64,000 bases of DNA from Diploptera punctata (GCA_030220185.1 JASPKZ010009682.1:1-64000); one strand, 5' to 3'. Counted from the stretch's first letter, positions 20,712 through 30,501 are shown. Program-made: numbers and translations. The notes: generated from the sequence alone by a model not told the origin.

Positions 20712-20759
20712 ATCTTTTAACATGTTTTTATTATTCATTAATAAATGTCTGAGTGTATA

Positions 20760-21340
20760 TGTTTTCTCTTCAAATATCTTTTAAAATAATTATAATTGAT
20801 ATATAGGGATTCTTGTTCGACATTCTTTTAAAATGTTCCTGCAAATTCCTGTGGTAATCATGAAGGTAGTATAAGACTAATGTCACAGTTAGATGATTCA
20901 AAACGTATTAATTAGTTTTGCGATCCCATTTGGAAAAATCTATAGCACTCTGTAGAACCACTCTCATTATCTTATCTGTTACCCTTTACTGATCATTTTT
21001 TTCAAACTCCATGTTTCACTGCCATTAATGAGAACAGAGCTTGCATTGTGTTACATAATTTTATCAGTGTTTCTATATTAATAATGATTCATGAATTTGA
21101 TTAATAATTTGTCTATAGTCTTCCTATGACTTACATAATAAATTTGATTAATAATATCTAAAACATCTGTTGTAGTTAGATATTTTATCTGAGATGTCTA
21201 ATTCTTCCAAAAATGTGAGTTTCTAGCCAAGATATTTAAAAGCATTTACCCTTTCTAGAATTTTATTATTTAAGCAAATTTTGCTATGTAGTGGATTCTT
21301 CCACAATAGGCCATGAACTTACTATTTTTCAGAAGATATT
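20760..21340 (-). mobile_element. Old LINE remnant
   Basis: The - strand over about 21000-21040 resembles VLINGSETW, the LYGSETW block of LINEs, and the downstream bases (GTAAATGCTTTTAAATATC) resemble the FKYLG region. Heavily mutated. Confidence 0.5.
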
Positions 21341-21659
21341 TCTATGGAATAATTGGACGTTGTGCTTCAACTGGCTATGTGCCATTATGTAAATTTCGAG
21401 AAAAATATGTTAAAGTTTAAGTCAATCTTCACTATTTATTGTAGTGCCAAACTAACAGTACTGGATATTGGAAGTTATTTTCCTTGTTTGACAGTTTTGC
21501 ATCTAAAATCTAAGAGTGGTAACATCTGGCACTTAGCTGCATGATGCAAAATTTAGATTAGTATTTATAAAGATCTGGTTTCATAGCCATTTGCTGTAAA
21601 ACGTAGAATCTCTGATAGGACTGATGGTGTTTACATTTTTCTTCAGTAATAAGGCTATA

Positions 21660-21724
21660 ATGAAAAAATGTTGAGGAGGCCAAAACTTCAATTAGGTTGT
21701 AGTCGCCTACTAAAGAAGAAAAAG
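21660..21724 (+). repeat. 65-bp LINE-tail-like insertion
   Basis: Ends in AAAGAAGAAAAAG and is flanked by AATAAGGCTATA at 21648-21659 and 21725-21736. Consistent with a severely truncated retroposon. Confidence 0.6.
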
Positions 21725-21736
21725 AATAAGGCTATA

Positions 21737-21986
21737 ATTAAATTATTTTTAATCTGTTCATCTTACCTCAATATTAAAGTTGATTTGTTCTTGAACATGT
21801 TTCGATTATGATATAATCAAAACATGTTCGAGAACAAATTAACATTAATATTGAGGTAAGATGATTATGATATAATCAAAATATGTTCGAGAACAAATCA
21901 ACATTAATATTGAGGTAAGATGAACAGACTAAAAATAATTTAATTAAAATAACCTCAAAAACATTACTTCCTAAAATAAAATATAT
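21737..21986 (+). mobile_element. PLE palindrome with repeated right arm
   Basis: Left arm ATCTTACCTCAATATTAAAG; right arm TGTTCGAGAACAAAT..GAGGTAAGATG is present twice (about 21825-21862 and 21885-21925). Hammerhead reduced to GAUUAU-gat-AUAAUC with AAAA in place of GAAA. AATAAGGCTATA is duplicated at 21725-21736 and 21987-21998. Confidence 0.88.
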
Positions 21987-22115
21987 AATAAGGCTATATT
22001 TAAAGATTTGGTGCTACTGAAGTGTATCTGCCCTTGTATTAATAATAGGAACTACTATTGTTAAGTTGCACTGGGAACTGTTTGAAGTTTAGAAGAGCGT
22101 TGATATTTATTACAG

Positions 22116-22512
22116 TGAGTTTGAACTGGAGTATCTGCTGTTTAGAGGGTCACTGCTTTGAGGCTACTATGGGAAATCCACCCCGGGGTCTCCAGATCAC
22201 GCTTGGAACAGAGACACAACCTGTGGTTGTAGACACGATAGTCATGGCAAATCTCGGATACTTCCAGTTGAAAGCAAATCCTGGGGCTTGGCTGTTGCGA
22301 CTTAGACAAGGTCGTTCTGCCGATATTTTTGACATAGTCAGTCATGATGGTTCAGATACACCTGCCAATTCTACAGACATCAAGGTTCTGATCAGCTCGT
22401 TCCGGAGCCACGTGTTAAAACTAAAGGTTGCCAAGAAACCTGATAAAATGCACATGGATCTCTTGGCTGATGATGCTGATCCAAATTCTGGAATATGGAA
22501 TTCCATCACAAG
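22116..22512 (+). CDS. UGGT: UGGT exon (PPRGLQ / YFQLKANPGAW segment), apparent 1-nt insertion
   Basis: Acceptor ATTTATTACAG ends at 22115 and a GTTTGT donor starts at 22513. It encodes EFELEYLL, then LEGHCFEATMGNPPRGLQ, VVVDTIVMANLGYFQLKA and WLLRLRQGRSADIFDIVS. EFELEYLL and LEGHC lie in different frames; removing one T from TTT near 22139-22141 restores the expected EYLLLEGHC-type sequence. This is the end of the sensor region just before the catalytic domain. It ends in phase 2 and joins 27908 as AG|C (Ser). Confidence 0.93.
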
Positions 22513-22677
22513 GTTTGTAATTATTTATGAATTATTTGACAACAAAAATATTTTTTTTATTAACCATGAAAAGTAAGTTTTTTAATTACATTTCAACTTA
22601 GTGTACTTTTTATGTCAGTTTTATTTTGAGATAAGAATTAAATTAATGTTTTTATTACCTCACCTCATATCCATTTT

Positions 22678-22721
22678 CTTCTATACTGCAGTTTCGGAGC
22701 TTATCTCCATCGTCAGTAGCC
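22678..22721 (-). ncRNA. Hammerhead-ribozyme motif, left arm
   Basis: CUGACGA (complement 22710-22716), U, stem II GGAG-AUAAG-CUCC, GAAA, stem III ACUGCAGU, cleavage A, then UAGAAG. Stem I pairs three bases (CUA/UAG). Confidence 0.78.
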
Positions 22722-22751
22722 TCTGGTCGACCGGAGTTATGTCGTTTTCTA

Positions 22752-22795
22752 GGCTACTGACGATGGAGATAAGCTCTGAAACTGCAGTATAGAAG
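22752..22795 (+). ncRNA. Hammerhead-ribozyme motif, right arm
   Basis: CUGACGA at 22757-22763, stem II GGAG/CUCU (one wobble), GAAA at 22778-22781, ACUGCAGU, A at 22789. Mirror of the 22678-22721 copy. Confidence 0.78.
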
Positions 22796-22975
22796 AAAAA
22801 GGATATGAGGTGAGATAATAGAAATATTAATTTAATTCTTAAATTAAACCTCATAGTGTTCTTTCCCTGTGAAAGTTAAATAAATTATTTTGAGATGTTT
22901 GAACATTTTTTGGTTATATTATGTTTAGAATGTATGTATATACCATTAAACTCTATGGGCGAAATTCATAGTAAT

Positions 22976-23625
22976 CTAATATAATAAATTTGGGAATTTT
23001 AACATTATGAGGTTTAATTAATAAGAATCAAATGAATCGTGAATTCTTCTTACCTCATACATCTATGCTTTTTAAACACAGCACCGCAGTATCGGAGAAC
23101 CATCTTCTCCATCGTCAGCTGTTTTCACGACTGCCAAATATTGCTGACGATGGAGAAGATGGTTGAAATATTGATAGTCGTGAAAACAGCTGACGATGGA
23201 GAAGATGGTTCTCCAATACTGCAGTGCTGTGTTTAAAAAAGCATAGGGGTACGAGGTTAGAAGAATTCACGATTCATTTGATTCTTATTCATAGTCCATC
23301 CATAGTAATTCTGCCTGAAGGCAGGTCCTTCACTGCAATCATAGCATTTTCATGCTATGCTTGCAGCTTTACTAGGGAATTGTGTAGGTGTGGTAGCTTC
23401 TTGTTGCTTTCCACACCGGTGAAGGATGATGATGATGATAATGATAAGGGTGATGATGATGGCCATATGATTTCGGGGACCGTTTGGGCCTTAAAGTTTT
23501 CCTGACATTTGTCTTACAGGTGAGGAAAAACCTCACCCAGAAAAACTGCCCCGACTGGGGATTGAACCCGGGCCTGCTGCGTGACAAGGCAGCACGCTAC
23601 CTCGAGACCACAGCGGTGGACATTT
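22976..23625. mobile_element. PLE palindrome carrying a SINE-2 insertion
   Basis: Left end TTTGGGAATTTTAACATTAT; arms with CTCATACATCTATGC. Right half has CUGACGA twice (23153-23159 and 23190-23196). Cores are degraded (GAUA or AAUA for GAAA; G at the cleavage position). ATTCATAGTAAT is duplicated at 22964-22975 and 23626-23637 outside the SINE. Confidence 0.85.
23295..23622 (-). repeat. tRNA-derived SINE-2
   Basis: Head at 23550-23620 (- strand, box B GGGTTCAATCCC), (GAT)n in the body, end TTCTGCCTGAAGGCAGG. Nested in the PLE above. Confidence 0.9.
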
Positions 23626-23676
23626 ATTCATAGTAATCGCTTATAAAATTAGTGATCCCTTAAGTAATAAGAGATT

Positions 23677-23974
23677 CATGAAGAATTAGTCATTTTTTAT
23701 ATTGAATTTGATTAAATAAATCTTTATTTTTTGTATCTTACCTCATGATTTATATTTTCTTAAACACGGGAACTGCAGTTTTCAAGAGGAAACATCCCTC
23801 CCATTTTCAACCGACGAAAAGAGTCATAATGTCGGTTGAAAATGGGAGGGATGTTTCCTCTTGAAAACTGCAGTTCCCATGTTTAAGAAAACAAACTATG
23901 AGGTAACATTAAAAAGTGACTCATTCTTCATGAATAGGAACCTCATAATGTTATTTCCCATATTTAACTAAGAA
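23677..23974 (+). mobile_element. PLE palindrome, subfamily hit by the mariner at 10.5 kb
   Basis: Arms TTTTCTTAAACACGGGAACT and complement meet at GACGAAAAGAGTC (about 23818). 3' end ACCTCATAATGTTATTTCCC. UUGAAAA stands where CUGANGA is expected; GAAA, ACUGCAGU present. TAATAAGAGATT is duplicated at 23665-23676 and 23975-23986. Confidence 0.9.
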
Positions 23975-24262
23975 TAATAAGAGATTGTTTATCATAAGTA
24001 AACACTTGTATCAGTTTTGGATTCATAGACAACACTTATTTTTACCTAATAAGGGTTTACTTACAGCTGCCCTACATGACATCATAACTAACACTGGCGT
24101 ACCTTTTACTTTATGGGCTCGCTCTCATTGTGTTAATAGAAGGCTGTTTTTTCTATACGTTTAGTTGCTATAATAACCCAGTGTCCAATCCCTACCTTCT
24201 CGTGGTGCAGCTGTTAACATATTATATTAAATTAATGTTGGGAAATAAACATTATGAGGTAT

Positions 24263-24542
24263 TATTATTAATTTCATACATCTCAATGATGGATAAATCA
24301 TATTTGAAGAGAAAAATTATACGCTCAGACCGGGACTTGAACCCGGGACCCTTGGTTTTCTAGTCCAAGTGCTCTACCATTTGAGCTACCTGAGCAAGTA
24401 CCGATCAACGTATATAGAGAAGAATTTGCATTTAGATCGGTACTTGCTCAGGTAGCTCAAATGGTAGAGCACTTGGACTAGAAAACCAAGGGTCCCGGGT
24501 TCAAGTCCCGGTCTGAGCGTATAATTTTTCTCTTCAAATATG
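24263..24542. repeat. SINE-1 inverted dimer with two well-formed tRNA modules
   Basis: Modules at 24324-24397 (-) and 24446-24519 (+). The + copy folds with a 7-bp acceptor stem (GCUCAGG/UCUGAGC), D stem GCUC/GAGC, anticodon stem CUUGG/CCAAG around a 9-nt loop, and T stem CCGGG/CCCGG with UUCAAGU loop. ATTATGAGGTAT is duplicated at 24251-24262 and 24543-24554 (12 bp). The 9-nt anticodon loop argues against a working tRNA gene. Confidence 0.9.
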
Positions 24543-24614
24543 ATTATGAGGTATACTCATTGAAATTCATCAGAGAACATTTTTTGACAACTCACCTCAT
24601 ATATTTCATATTTT

Positions 24615-24663
24615 ACATGATACCGCGGTTTCAAACATGCTCACGTTTATCCTCAGCCACAAC
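24615..24663 (-). ncRNA. Hammerhead-ribozyme motif
   Basis: Stem I UGUGG/UCAUG with wobbles; CUGAGGA (complement 24650-24656); stem II AAACGU-gagc-AUGUUU; GAAA; stem III ACCGCGGU; cleavage A. No mirror copy, since the element is truncated here. Confidence 0.8.
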
Positions 24664-24905
24664 TCCAACTCAACCACAACTCAATGTTAACATATTGTTT
24701 ATGCAATATGAACCAAAGGGATGGGCTACCCACCAATTAGCACTGGTCAATTTGGTGGATTATAGACCGATCTGTATAATAACCGTGTCCAATCCCTATC
24801 TCTTCTCGTGGTGCAGCTCTTAACATGTTGGTTATGCAATATGAACCAAAGGGATGGGCTACCCACCAATTAGCACTGGCAGCTTGGTGGGTTATAGACC
24901 AATCT

Positions 24906-25899
24906 GATATGACTTCCTTTTCTAGTACCAGATCCCTCTTTTTACTTTCCTATCCAGTCTCCCTCGTCTGTCTCTTGTTTTCTTCAATCCTGATGGTAAT
25001 AGAGTATTTGAGGCCGAAGGGTTCATTTCTGTCTTTCCTATATCTCTTTCTTTTAACCTCGTTGGCATTCACCTTGAATGCCCACATAAGCTGTATGTTC
25101 AAATGCAGCTCATTGCAACTTATAGCATAAGTATGCAATGCATTCATGTCATCAGCTGAGGCTGGATATACATAATGAAGAATGGACCATTTACATAATA
25201 TATTTGTCTTAAACTTAAAAAGCTAACAAAAATTATTCACCCTAACTTTATATTTGTTCTTATTTGTCTAGCATAGGTTATTGGAAAGTCATATTTGAGA
25301 TAAGTTTTAATATTTCTTGCTTTTAAACTAAATATTTAAATATTTGTGTTAGATAGCAATGATCAGTTATAACTGTTATAAATTCACCACATATTGTTTG
25401 TTCAAAATTATACTTACCACAATATTACCATAATATAGCATTTTAATTACATTGCGAGAAAATAGCCTTCTATCATTTGAAATGATGATGATGCATAAAA
25501 TCTTCAGTAAAATATCTAGAACTGTGGTCTTGTGAAAATAATATATATCCTTAAATTCTAGGTCACTATATGTTTCCATTTTATTCAACAAGCTTCACAA
25601 AATCCTCAAAATCATTCTCGGTATCCATTTTAAAAATATTTCATTTGAGGGATGACTTAAGGGGGCTGATAAGCTGCCTTCAGCAATACCTCAAATATGG
25701 ATGAGCGAACTCTAAATTTGTAATGATTATGAGTAAATACTTAAGGGATCATTCATTTTCAAGTGATGACTATGAATTCCACCCTATATGTCTGTTGCAG
25801 TGCTTACTTACATTATGGACACCCATCGGATTTTTCCTTTAAAATATATATATAAATAATTCCTGGACTTATCTTAATTTTAACAGAAAATGTCTCAAT
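24906..25899. other. UGGT intron, featureless
   Basis: AT-rich with weak short open frames on both strands. No repeat family or splice-bounded exon recognised. Confidence 0.4.
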
Positions 25900-25911
25900 A
25901 ATGTATATTTA

Positions 25912-26601
25912 ATTATTTTGAGTTGGTTATTTTTGACTCACCTAATATTTCTTGATTTTTATGCAGACCTGGTTTCGTTGCTCTTGCGCGAATTTGTCGA
26001 TGCTTCCAACTATCGTTTTGCAGTTGTCCATCTTGTAAGTTAATTTCTGCTTCTTCTGATGGCTGGCCGATGAACTTCCAAATCAAATTGTTTTCTTTTT
26101 CTCCAGGAATTTCAAAATTCATGGTTTTCTTTTTATTGTTGCAGATGTAAATTTTCTCCCAAATTGTGAGTTTCGTTAAATTTTTAATATTAAATGTAAA
26201 AAATGGAGAAATAGAAACATCTGCAATAGCTGCACATGCATGGTCAGAAAAACACAGAATTGAAACAAAGGCCAAATTTCTAAAACAGTTAGAAAAATCT
26301 AAGGAAATCACAATTTGGGAGAAAATTTACATTTGCAAGAATAAAAAGAAAGCCATAAATTTTAAAATTCCTGGAGAAAAAAAAAAGATTTAGAAGTTCA
26401 TCAGTCAGCCAGCCAGAAGGAGCCGAAATCAACTTACAGGATGGACAACTGCAAAATGACAGTTGAAAACATCAACCATGTCGTGCAAGAGTGATGGAAC
26501 CAGATCTGCATAAAAATCAAGAAATATGAGGTGAGTCAAAAATAACCAACTCAAATAATTAAAAGAAACCTCATAGTGTTATTTCCTACATATATTAAAT
26601 A
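25912..26601. mobile_element. PLE palindrome with endonuclease remnants in both arms
   Basis: Both arms encode the EN C-terminus (ELTIWEKIYICKN-type; IPGEKE; QPSEEAEINLQDGQLQ on the - strand), so the whole 3' third is duplicated in inverted orientation. Ends TTTTTGACTCACCTAATATT and AACCTCATAGTGTTATTTCC. AATGTATATTTA is duplicated at 25900-25911 and 26602-26613. Hammerheads degraded. Confidence 0.92.
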
Positions 26602-26814
26602 AATGTATATTTAAAACTGTAAATATGGGATTCATAGTTTCACTTCCCTTCTGAATGAAGCCATACTCAGGATTTTTGTTCCTTAAAAATCCATCATTCT
26701 CAGCCAGGTTTGAAGCTGCGAACTTTGGAACCAGAACCTGAGTATGGTAATCACTTCTCTATCAGGACTAATCCATAGCATATTAAACATGCTAAAAGAA
26801 GACAAAATGTGAGT

Positions 26815-27480
26815 TGAGGTTACATCTTAATTATTAATAATTAGTTAGATTTTAACAACTCACCTCGGCCGCGGTGGACTAGTGGTTATGCTCCTTTCCT
26901 CTGGTCCCGAGGGTCGCGGGTTCAAACCCGGCGGGGGTCGATGGATTTTTTAGGATGGAAAAATCCAAGGAGCAAGTCCTCCGGGAGGGACTTTATGTCG
27001 TGGGTCCCGAGTCTGAAGATTTTCAGGCTCATAAAAATCCTTAAGCCTGAATGAAAGGGCCTCTAAGCAAAATTTACCAAATTTTCCCGTCCTAGTACTA
27101 CCTTGGTTTCCTGGATGTCAGGGTGAGGCAGAACGCTGACCACGGACCACTCAGAATGACATTTATAGGAAAACAAGTGTACCTAAATTAGTATGGTTCA
27201 AATTCTTCCCTGTAGGGGGAGAGTGCCTAAATCTCCGTAAAGGGAAAACATGAGCCTACAAAAAAAACTCACAATTGTATATTTCTTGAAGATTATGGTT
27301 TCAATACGCTACATATCATTATTAATTCCATCTTATGAGTTAGATGGAATTGATAATGATAATGATCTAATGAGTTAGATGGAATTGATAATTACATAGT
27401 ATATTGAAACTATAGTCTTCAAAAAATCTACAATTATGAGGTGAGTCATAAAAATCTAACTACTTATCAATTATGTAAAA
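26815..27480. mobile_element. PLE-like palindrome interrupted by SINE-5
   Basis: Left terminus TTAACAACTCACCTC (about 26855) continues after the SINE at 27268 and meets its inverse (ACAATTATGAGGTGAGTCAT, about 27430). GGTTTCAATACGCTAC/ATATTGAAACTATAG mark the GAAA positions. The central repeat ATGAGTTAGATGGAATTGAT occurs twice. Confidence 0.75.
26868..27266 (+). repeat. tRNA-derived SINE-5, best copy
   Basis: Head CCGCGGTGGACTAGTGGTTA, box B GGGTTCAAACCC; body CCGGGAGGGACTTTATGTCG, TAGTACTACCTTGGTTTC. Host sequence AACTCAC is present on both sides. Confidence 0.88.
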
Positions 27481-27484
27481 TTGT

Positions 27485-27640
27485 AGACTTTCACGGCAGG
27501 TGTCTTGACTCATGTCTTTCGTGCTAAATGGCCGTGATCTGGTTTTATTAACACTCAGCGTTTCATCTACTACTGCAGTAGACATCCTCGGGACATTCTG
27601 AGTGCTCTATGACCTCCTAACTCTTCAACTGTCGCTGCAG
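27485..27640 (-). mobile_element. PLE terminus of another subfamily, with hammerhead relic
   Basis: GACTTTCACGGCAGGTGTC and, on the - strand, CCGAGGA (U4 to C), stem II GUCUAC/GUAGUAGAU, GAAA, CGCUGAGU. Subfamily related to 33.6 kb (TTTCACGGC terminus). Confidence 0.6.
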
Positions 27641-27907
27641 ACTGGCTATGCATTTGGAAATTGTGTCCTTATTTATAGTTGTCTTGTGTGGTGATTGTTT
27701 TCTATACGGTCCATTACTTATTAGTCACTTCCTTTAAATATTAATGATAATGAGGATATATATTTTTAATATTCAATTAAAAGTGCATTCATTAGTTGGC
27801 ATTGAAATACACATATACATTTTTTTTAATGTGACAGATACTTTATATTTTTGTTACTTTATATTTTTGTTAGGTGATATTGATGATTATTTTTGTGTAA
27901 TTTTCAG

Positions 27908-28088
27908 CACATTTGGTGGGTCAAAACAGTCGGATGATGATGGAGATGAGACAATAAACATTTTCTCGCTTGCTTCAGGACATTTATATGAACGTTTCAT
28001 AAGAATCATGATGATGAGTGTACTTAAACATACCAGCTCTCCTGTTAAGTTCTGGTTTTTAAAGAATTACCTCTCACCTACATTTAAG
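27908..28088 (+). CDS. UGGT: UGGT exon (start of GT24 catalytic domain)
   Basis: Acceptor GTAATTTTCAG ends at 27907; donor GTAAAT is at 28089. It encodes an acidic linker ([12 protein letters not shown]), then [16 protein letters not shown] and [18 protein letters not shown]. The SGHLYERF and [10 protein letters not shown] blocks mark the start of the family GT24 glucosyltransferase domain. Frame is intact and joins the next exon as AAG|GAT. Confidence 0.97.
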
Positions 28089-28189
28089 GTAAATACTTGC
28101 AAATCCATTTTAATGTCGTCCCACCATCTGCTTGTTTTATAATCTAGTTCCAAAAAGGGTCTTGTAAGTTAAAACAGGTTTTACATCCT

Positions 28190-28590
28190 TTTTTTTTTTT
28201 GAGACTGGAAACATCTTACCTCAAATTAATGTTGATTTATTCTCGAACATGTTTCGATATAATCTTCTATATCATCTTCAGCTTGCCCAGACTGATGAGT
28301 TTTATGTCGTGAACCCTGGGTGTCGATATCAGCTCCCTCCTCTGGCTGGCCGAAGAACCTCCAAACTAGGTCATGTTTAGCAGGAATTTCAAAATTCTTA
28401 ACTCTATTTTTGTTCTTCTCAATGTAGATTTTTTTCCCAAATGGTGAGTTCGCTTGTATTTTCTAACTGTTTGAATAATTTAGTGTTAATTCGAGAATAA
28501 ATCAACATTAATTTGTGGTAAGATGTTTTCAGTCTCAAAGAACTTGATTAAAAGAACCTCAAAATATTACTTCCTAAAATAAACTATTTA
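28190..28590. mobile_element. PLE palindrome with EN remnant
   Basis: Arms GAGACTGGAAACATCTTACC and complement. The left arm holds CUGAAGA-type hammerhead (- strand, GAUAUA-gaagat-UAUAUC, GAAA) and EN codons. TTTACATCCT flanks at 28180-28189 and 28591-28600 (10 bp). Confidence 0.82.
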
Positions 28591-28689
28591 TTTACATCCT
28601 GTACTTTCTTTTCTGTCAGTTGTGATATTTCATTATGTATGTTAGAAGGATGTAACTATTTTTTATATTCAATACCACCAGGTTGTCAT

Positions 28690-28895
28690 TTTGACATTCT
28701 GGTATTCATTCCTGGTATTGGGATTATTGTAACCCACTTCTGAGGTTGGGGTGCCCTGATGATATATGATAGGTGACGTTGATAGTTATGATGTACCAGG
28801 AAAGGCCTTAATCCTAAACTTAATCTAATGGGATAAATATGATAATGATGGCCAGATGATGTTCTGGGATTGTTTTGAGTTTTAAAGTTTCCTGG
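28690..28895 (-). repeat. SINE-2 variant, part 1 (split by SINE-3/SINE-4)
   Basis: Body end with TAACCCACTTCTGAGGTTGG and ATGATGGCCAGATGATG. It continues after the inserted pair at about 29530 (AAAGTTTCCTGACATTTGTC). Confidence 0.8.
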
Positions 28896-29529
28896 GGGCA
28901 CGCCGTAGCGTAGTGGTTAAGGCACTGTGCTACAAGCCGTAAGGTCGAGAGTTCGAGTTCTGGTGGGGTCAGGATTTTTAAACTGACTCAAACCTTCTGG
29001 CAGCACTATGGCCCTGGGGTCGACTCAGCCTCTAACGGAAATGAGTACCAGATGCCTGTTCTGGGGGTAAAGGCGGCCGCCATGCAGGGCTGACATCGAG
29101 TGCTGATGTCCAGAAAAGTGGGAGCCTTAACCTCCTACTACCCCAAGGGCCTCCTGAGGCCTGTAGTGGGATCACTTTACTTTTGTCCCATGCCGTAGCC
29201 GAGTGGTTAAGGCAGGAAGCCTTGGCGCAGAGCTGCAGGACTTGCGCTGGTTCGAGTCTCCATGGGGGAAGACATTTTCTCATGGTATTTCGGCCAGTAT
29301 GGGACCGGTGCCCACCCAGCATCATGAAGCATTTGGGTAGCTATAATAAGTAGCGGCTGCAGATTGAGAAAACCAGCTGTAATGGCTGGGGGACTCGACA
29401 TGCTGACCACATGTCACCCCTACACTGTCTGATGATCATCTACCTATGTGATTAACACATGTGGATGTGAGTCCAGCAACCGGCTGGTAGGCTAAGGGCC
29501 TTCTAGGCCTGTCGTGCCAGGAGTTTTTC
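28896..29529 (+). repeat. SINE-3 plus SINE-4 composite
   Basis: SINE-3 (28900-29186, head CCGTAGCGTAGTGGTTAAGG) runs directly into SINE-4 (29187-29527, head GCCGTAGCCGAGTGGTTAAG). AAAGTTTCCTG stands at both outer junctions (28884-28894 and about 29531-29541), so the pair may have inserted as one dimeric unit. Confidence 0.82.
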
Positions 29530-29655
29530 AAAGTTTCCTGACATTTGTCTTACAGGTGAGAAAATATTCCAAAAAAGCCTCACTCAGGAAACTTGTCCCG
29601 ACCGAGGATTGAACTGGGGCCTGCTGCATGACAAGGCATCATGCTACCTTGAGAT
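29530..29655 (-). repeat. SINE-2 variant, part 2
   Basis: tRNA-like head on the - strand (GACAAGGCATCATGCTACC; box B CCCCAGTTCAATCC). Continuation of 28690-28895. Confidence 0.8.
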
Positions 29656-29744
29656 AGGAAATGATGCAAGGAGTTTAAATCAATATACAAATATATTTCT
29701 TTCATTAAACTTATTATGAAAAATAACATTATGAGGCTTTCAAT

Positions 29745-30270
29745 TTCGTCATCATCATCATCGTACATTCACGAATTTAGGCCATTTGTTGACCTGTTTC
29801 GGCCTCAAGAGAAACACCATCCAGAAGTCTTCTGAGTGGACGTCCTGCTCTTCTTCTTCCTGCAGGTTGATATCTTAACATTTGTTTGATTATCCTGCGA
29901 TCTTCCATTCGGTGAACATGTTGCATCCATCTTGACTTATAATCAGAAATTTTGTTTTCTAAAGGTTCCATGTGTAATTCTTCTAAGATCTCTTCATTTT
30001 TTTGTGATCTAGTAGTGTGTATCCTGCAGTCCTCCAAAGGTATCTCATTTCAGCAGATCTAAGTCTCTGTATATCCTTCTGTTTCAACATCCATACTTCG
30101 CTACCATACAAAAGAGTTGGAAGAGCCAGTGTTTTATACACTTTTAGTCTTGAATGTTTTTGGACTAAAATTCTTAAAAATTTAGATATTTTTGCATTTA
30201 CATCCTTTTCTTCTTCATATGAGATATTGCACCCTAGATATGTAAAATTATTCACCTGCTCCAGAATATT
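29745..30270 (-). mobile_element. 5'-truncated LINE
   Basis: The - strand encodes NNFTYLGCNISYEEEKDV, LYGSEVWMLKQKD, EMRYLWRTAGYTLLDHK and after one frameshift HRMEDRRI..GRRRAGRPLRR. (CATCAT)n at 29748-29762 is the tail on the other strand. RT active site absent. Confidence 0.88.
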
Positions 30271-30323
30271 AATAAACAAAATTAATTATAATTATCTCAC
30301 CTCATACACTCTATGTTTTCAAA

Positions 30324-30370
30324 GCACAGGACCGCGGTTTCAGGAACAGTTGTTCCTATCTTCAGCCATC
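30324..30370 (-). ncRNA. Well-conserved hammerhead motif with GUC cleavage triplet
   Basis: Stem I GAUGG/CUGUGC (four pairs, wobbles); CUGAAGA (complement 30359-30365); U; stem II AGGAAC-AACU-GUUCCU; GAAA; stem III ACCGCGGU; cleavage after GUC (C at 30330 complement). Confidence 0.82.
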
Positions 30371-30501
30371 TTTACGACTTTTGAATTTACGTCTTCACCA
30401 TTATCTTCTAATCTGCCATTTAGAGTTGATTTGATCTGAGGGTTCATCAAATCAACACTGTGCTTTGAAAAACACAGTGTGTATGATGTAAGATAATTGC
30501 A

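Larger units (their letters stand above)
22633..22884 (+). mobile_element. PLE palindrome with two hammerheads
   Basis: Arms CACCTCATATCCATTTTCTT and complement meet over GGTCGACC (about 22725). 3' end ACCTCATAGTGTTCTTTCCC. TTATTTTGAGAT is duplicated at 22621-22632 and 22885-22896. Confidence 0.92.
24224..24684 (-). mobile_element. PLE end carrying a SINE-1 inverted dimer
   Basis: Outer end TTAATGTTGGGAAATAAAC, inner terminus CAACTCACCTCATATATTTC, then hammerhead and truncation. TGTTAACATATT is duplicated at 24212-24223 and 24685-24696. The SINE-1 occupies 24263-24542. Confidence 0.9.
24160..24905 (+). repeat. Tandem repeat, about 133-bp period, split by a PLE
   Basis: ATGCAATATGAACCAAAGG recurs at 24701 and 24834; GTGTCCAATCCCTA recurs at about 24180 and 24786. 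Roughly two and a half units. A PLE sits inside it at 24224-24684. Confidence 0.8.

Noticed and set aside
24446..24519. A functional tRNA gene
   Set aside because: It folds well, but the anticodon loop has 9 nt, it is one of many modules in a repeat family and it sits in an inverted dimer with target duplications.
29032..29410. Two overlapping - strand open frames
   Set aside because: They are antisense to SINE-3 and SINE-4 and have no domain.
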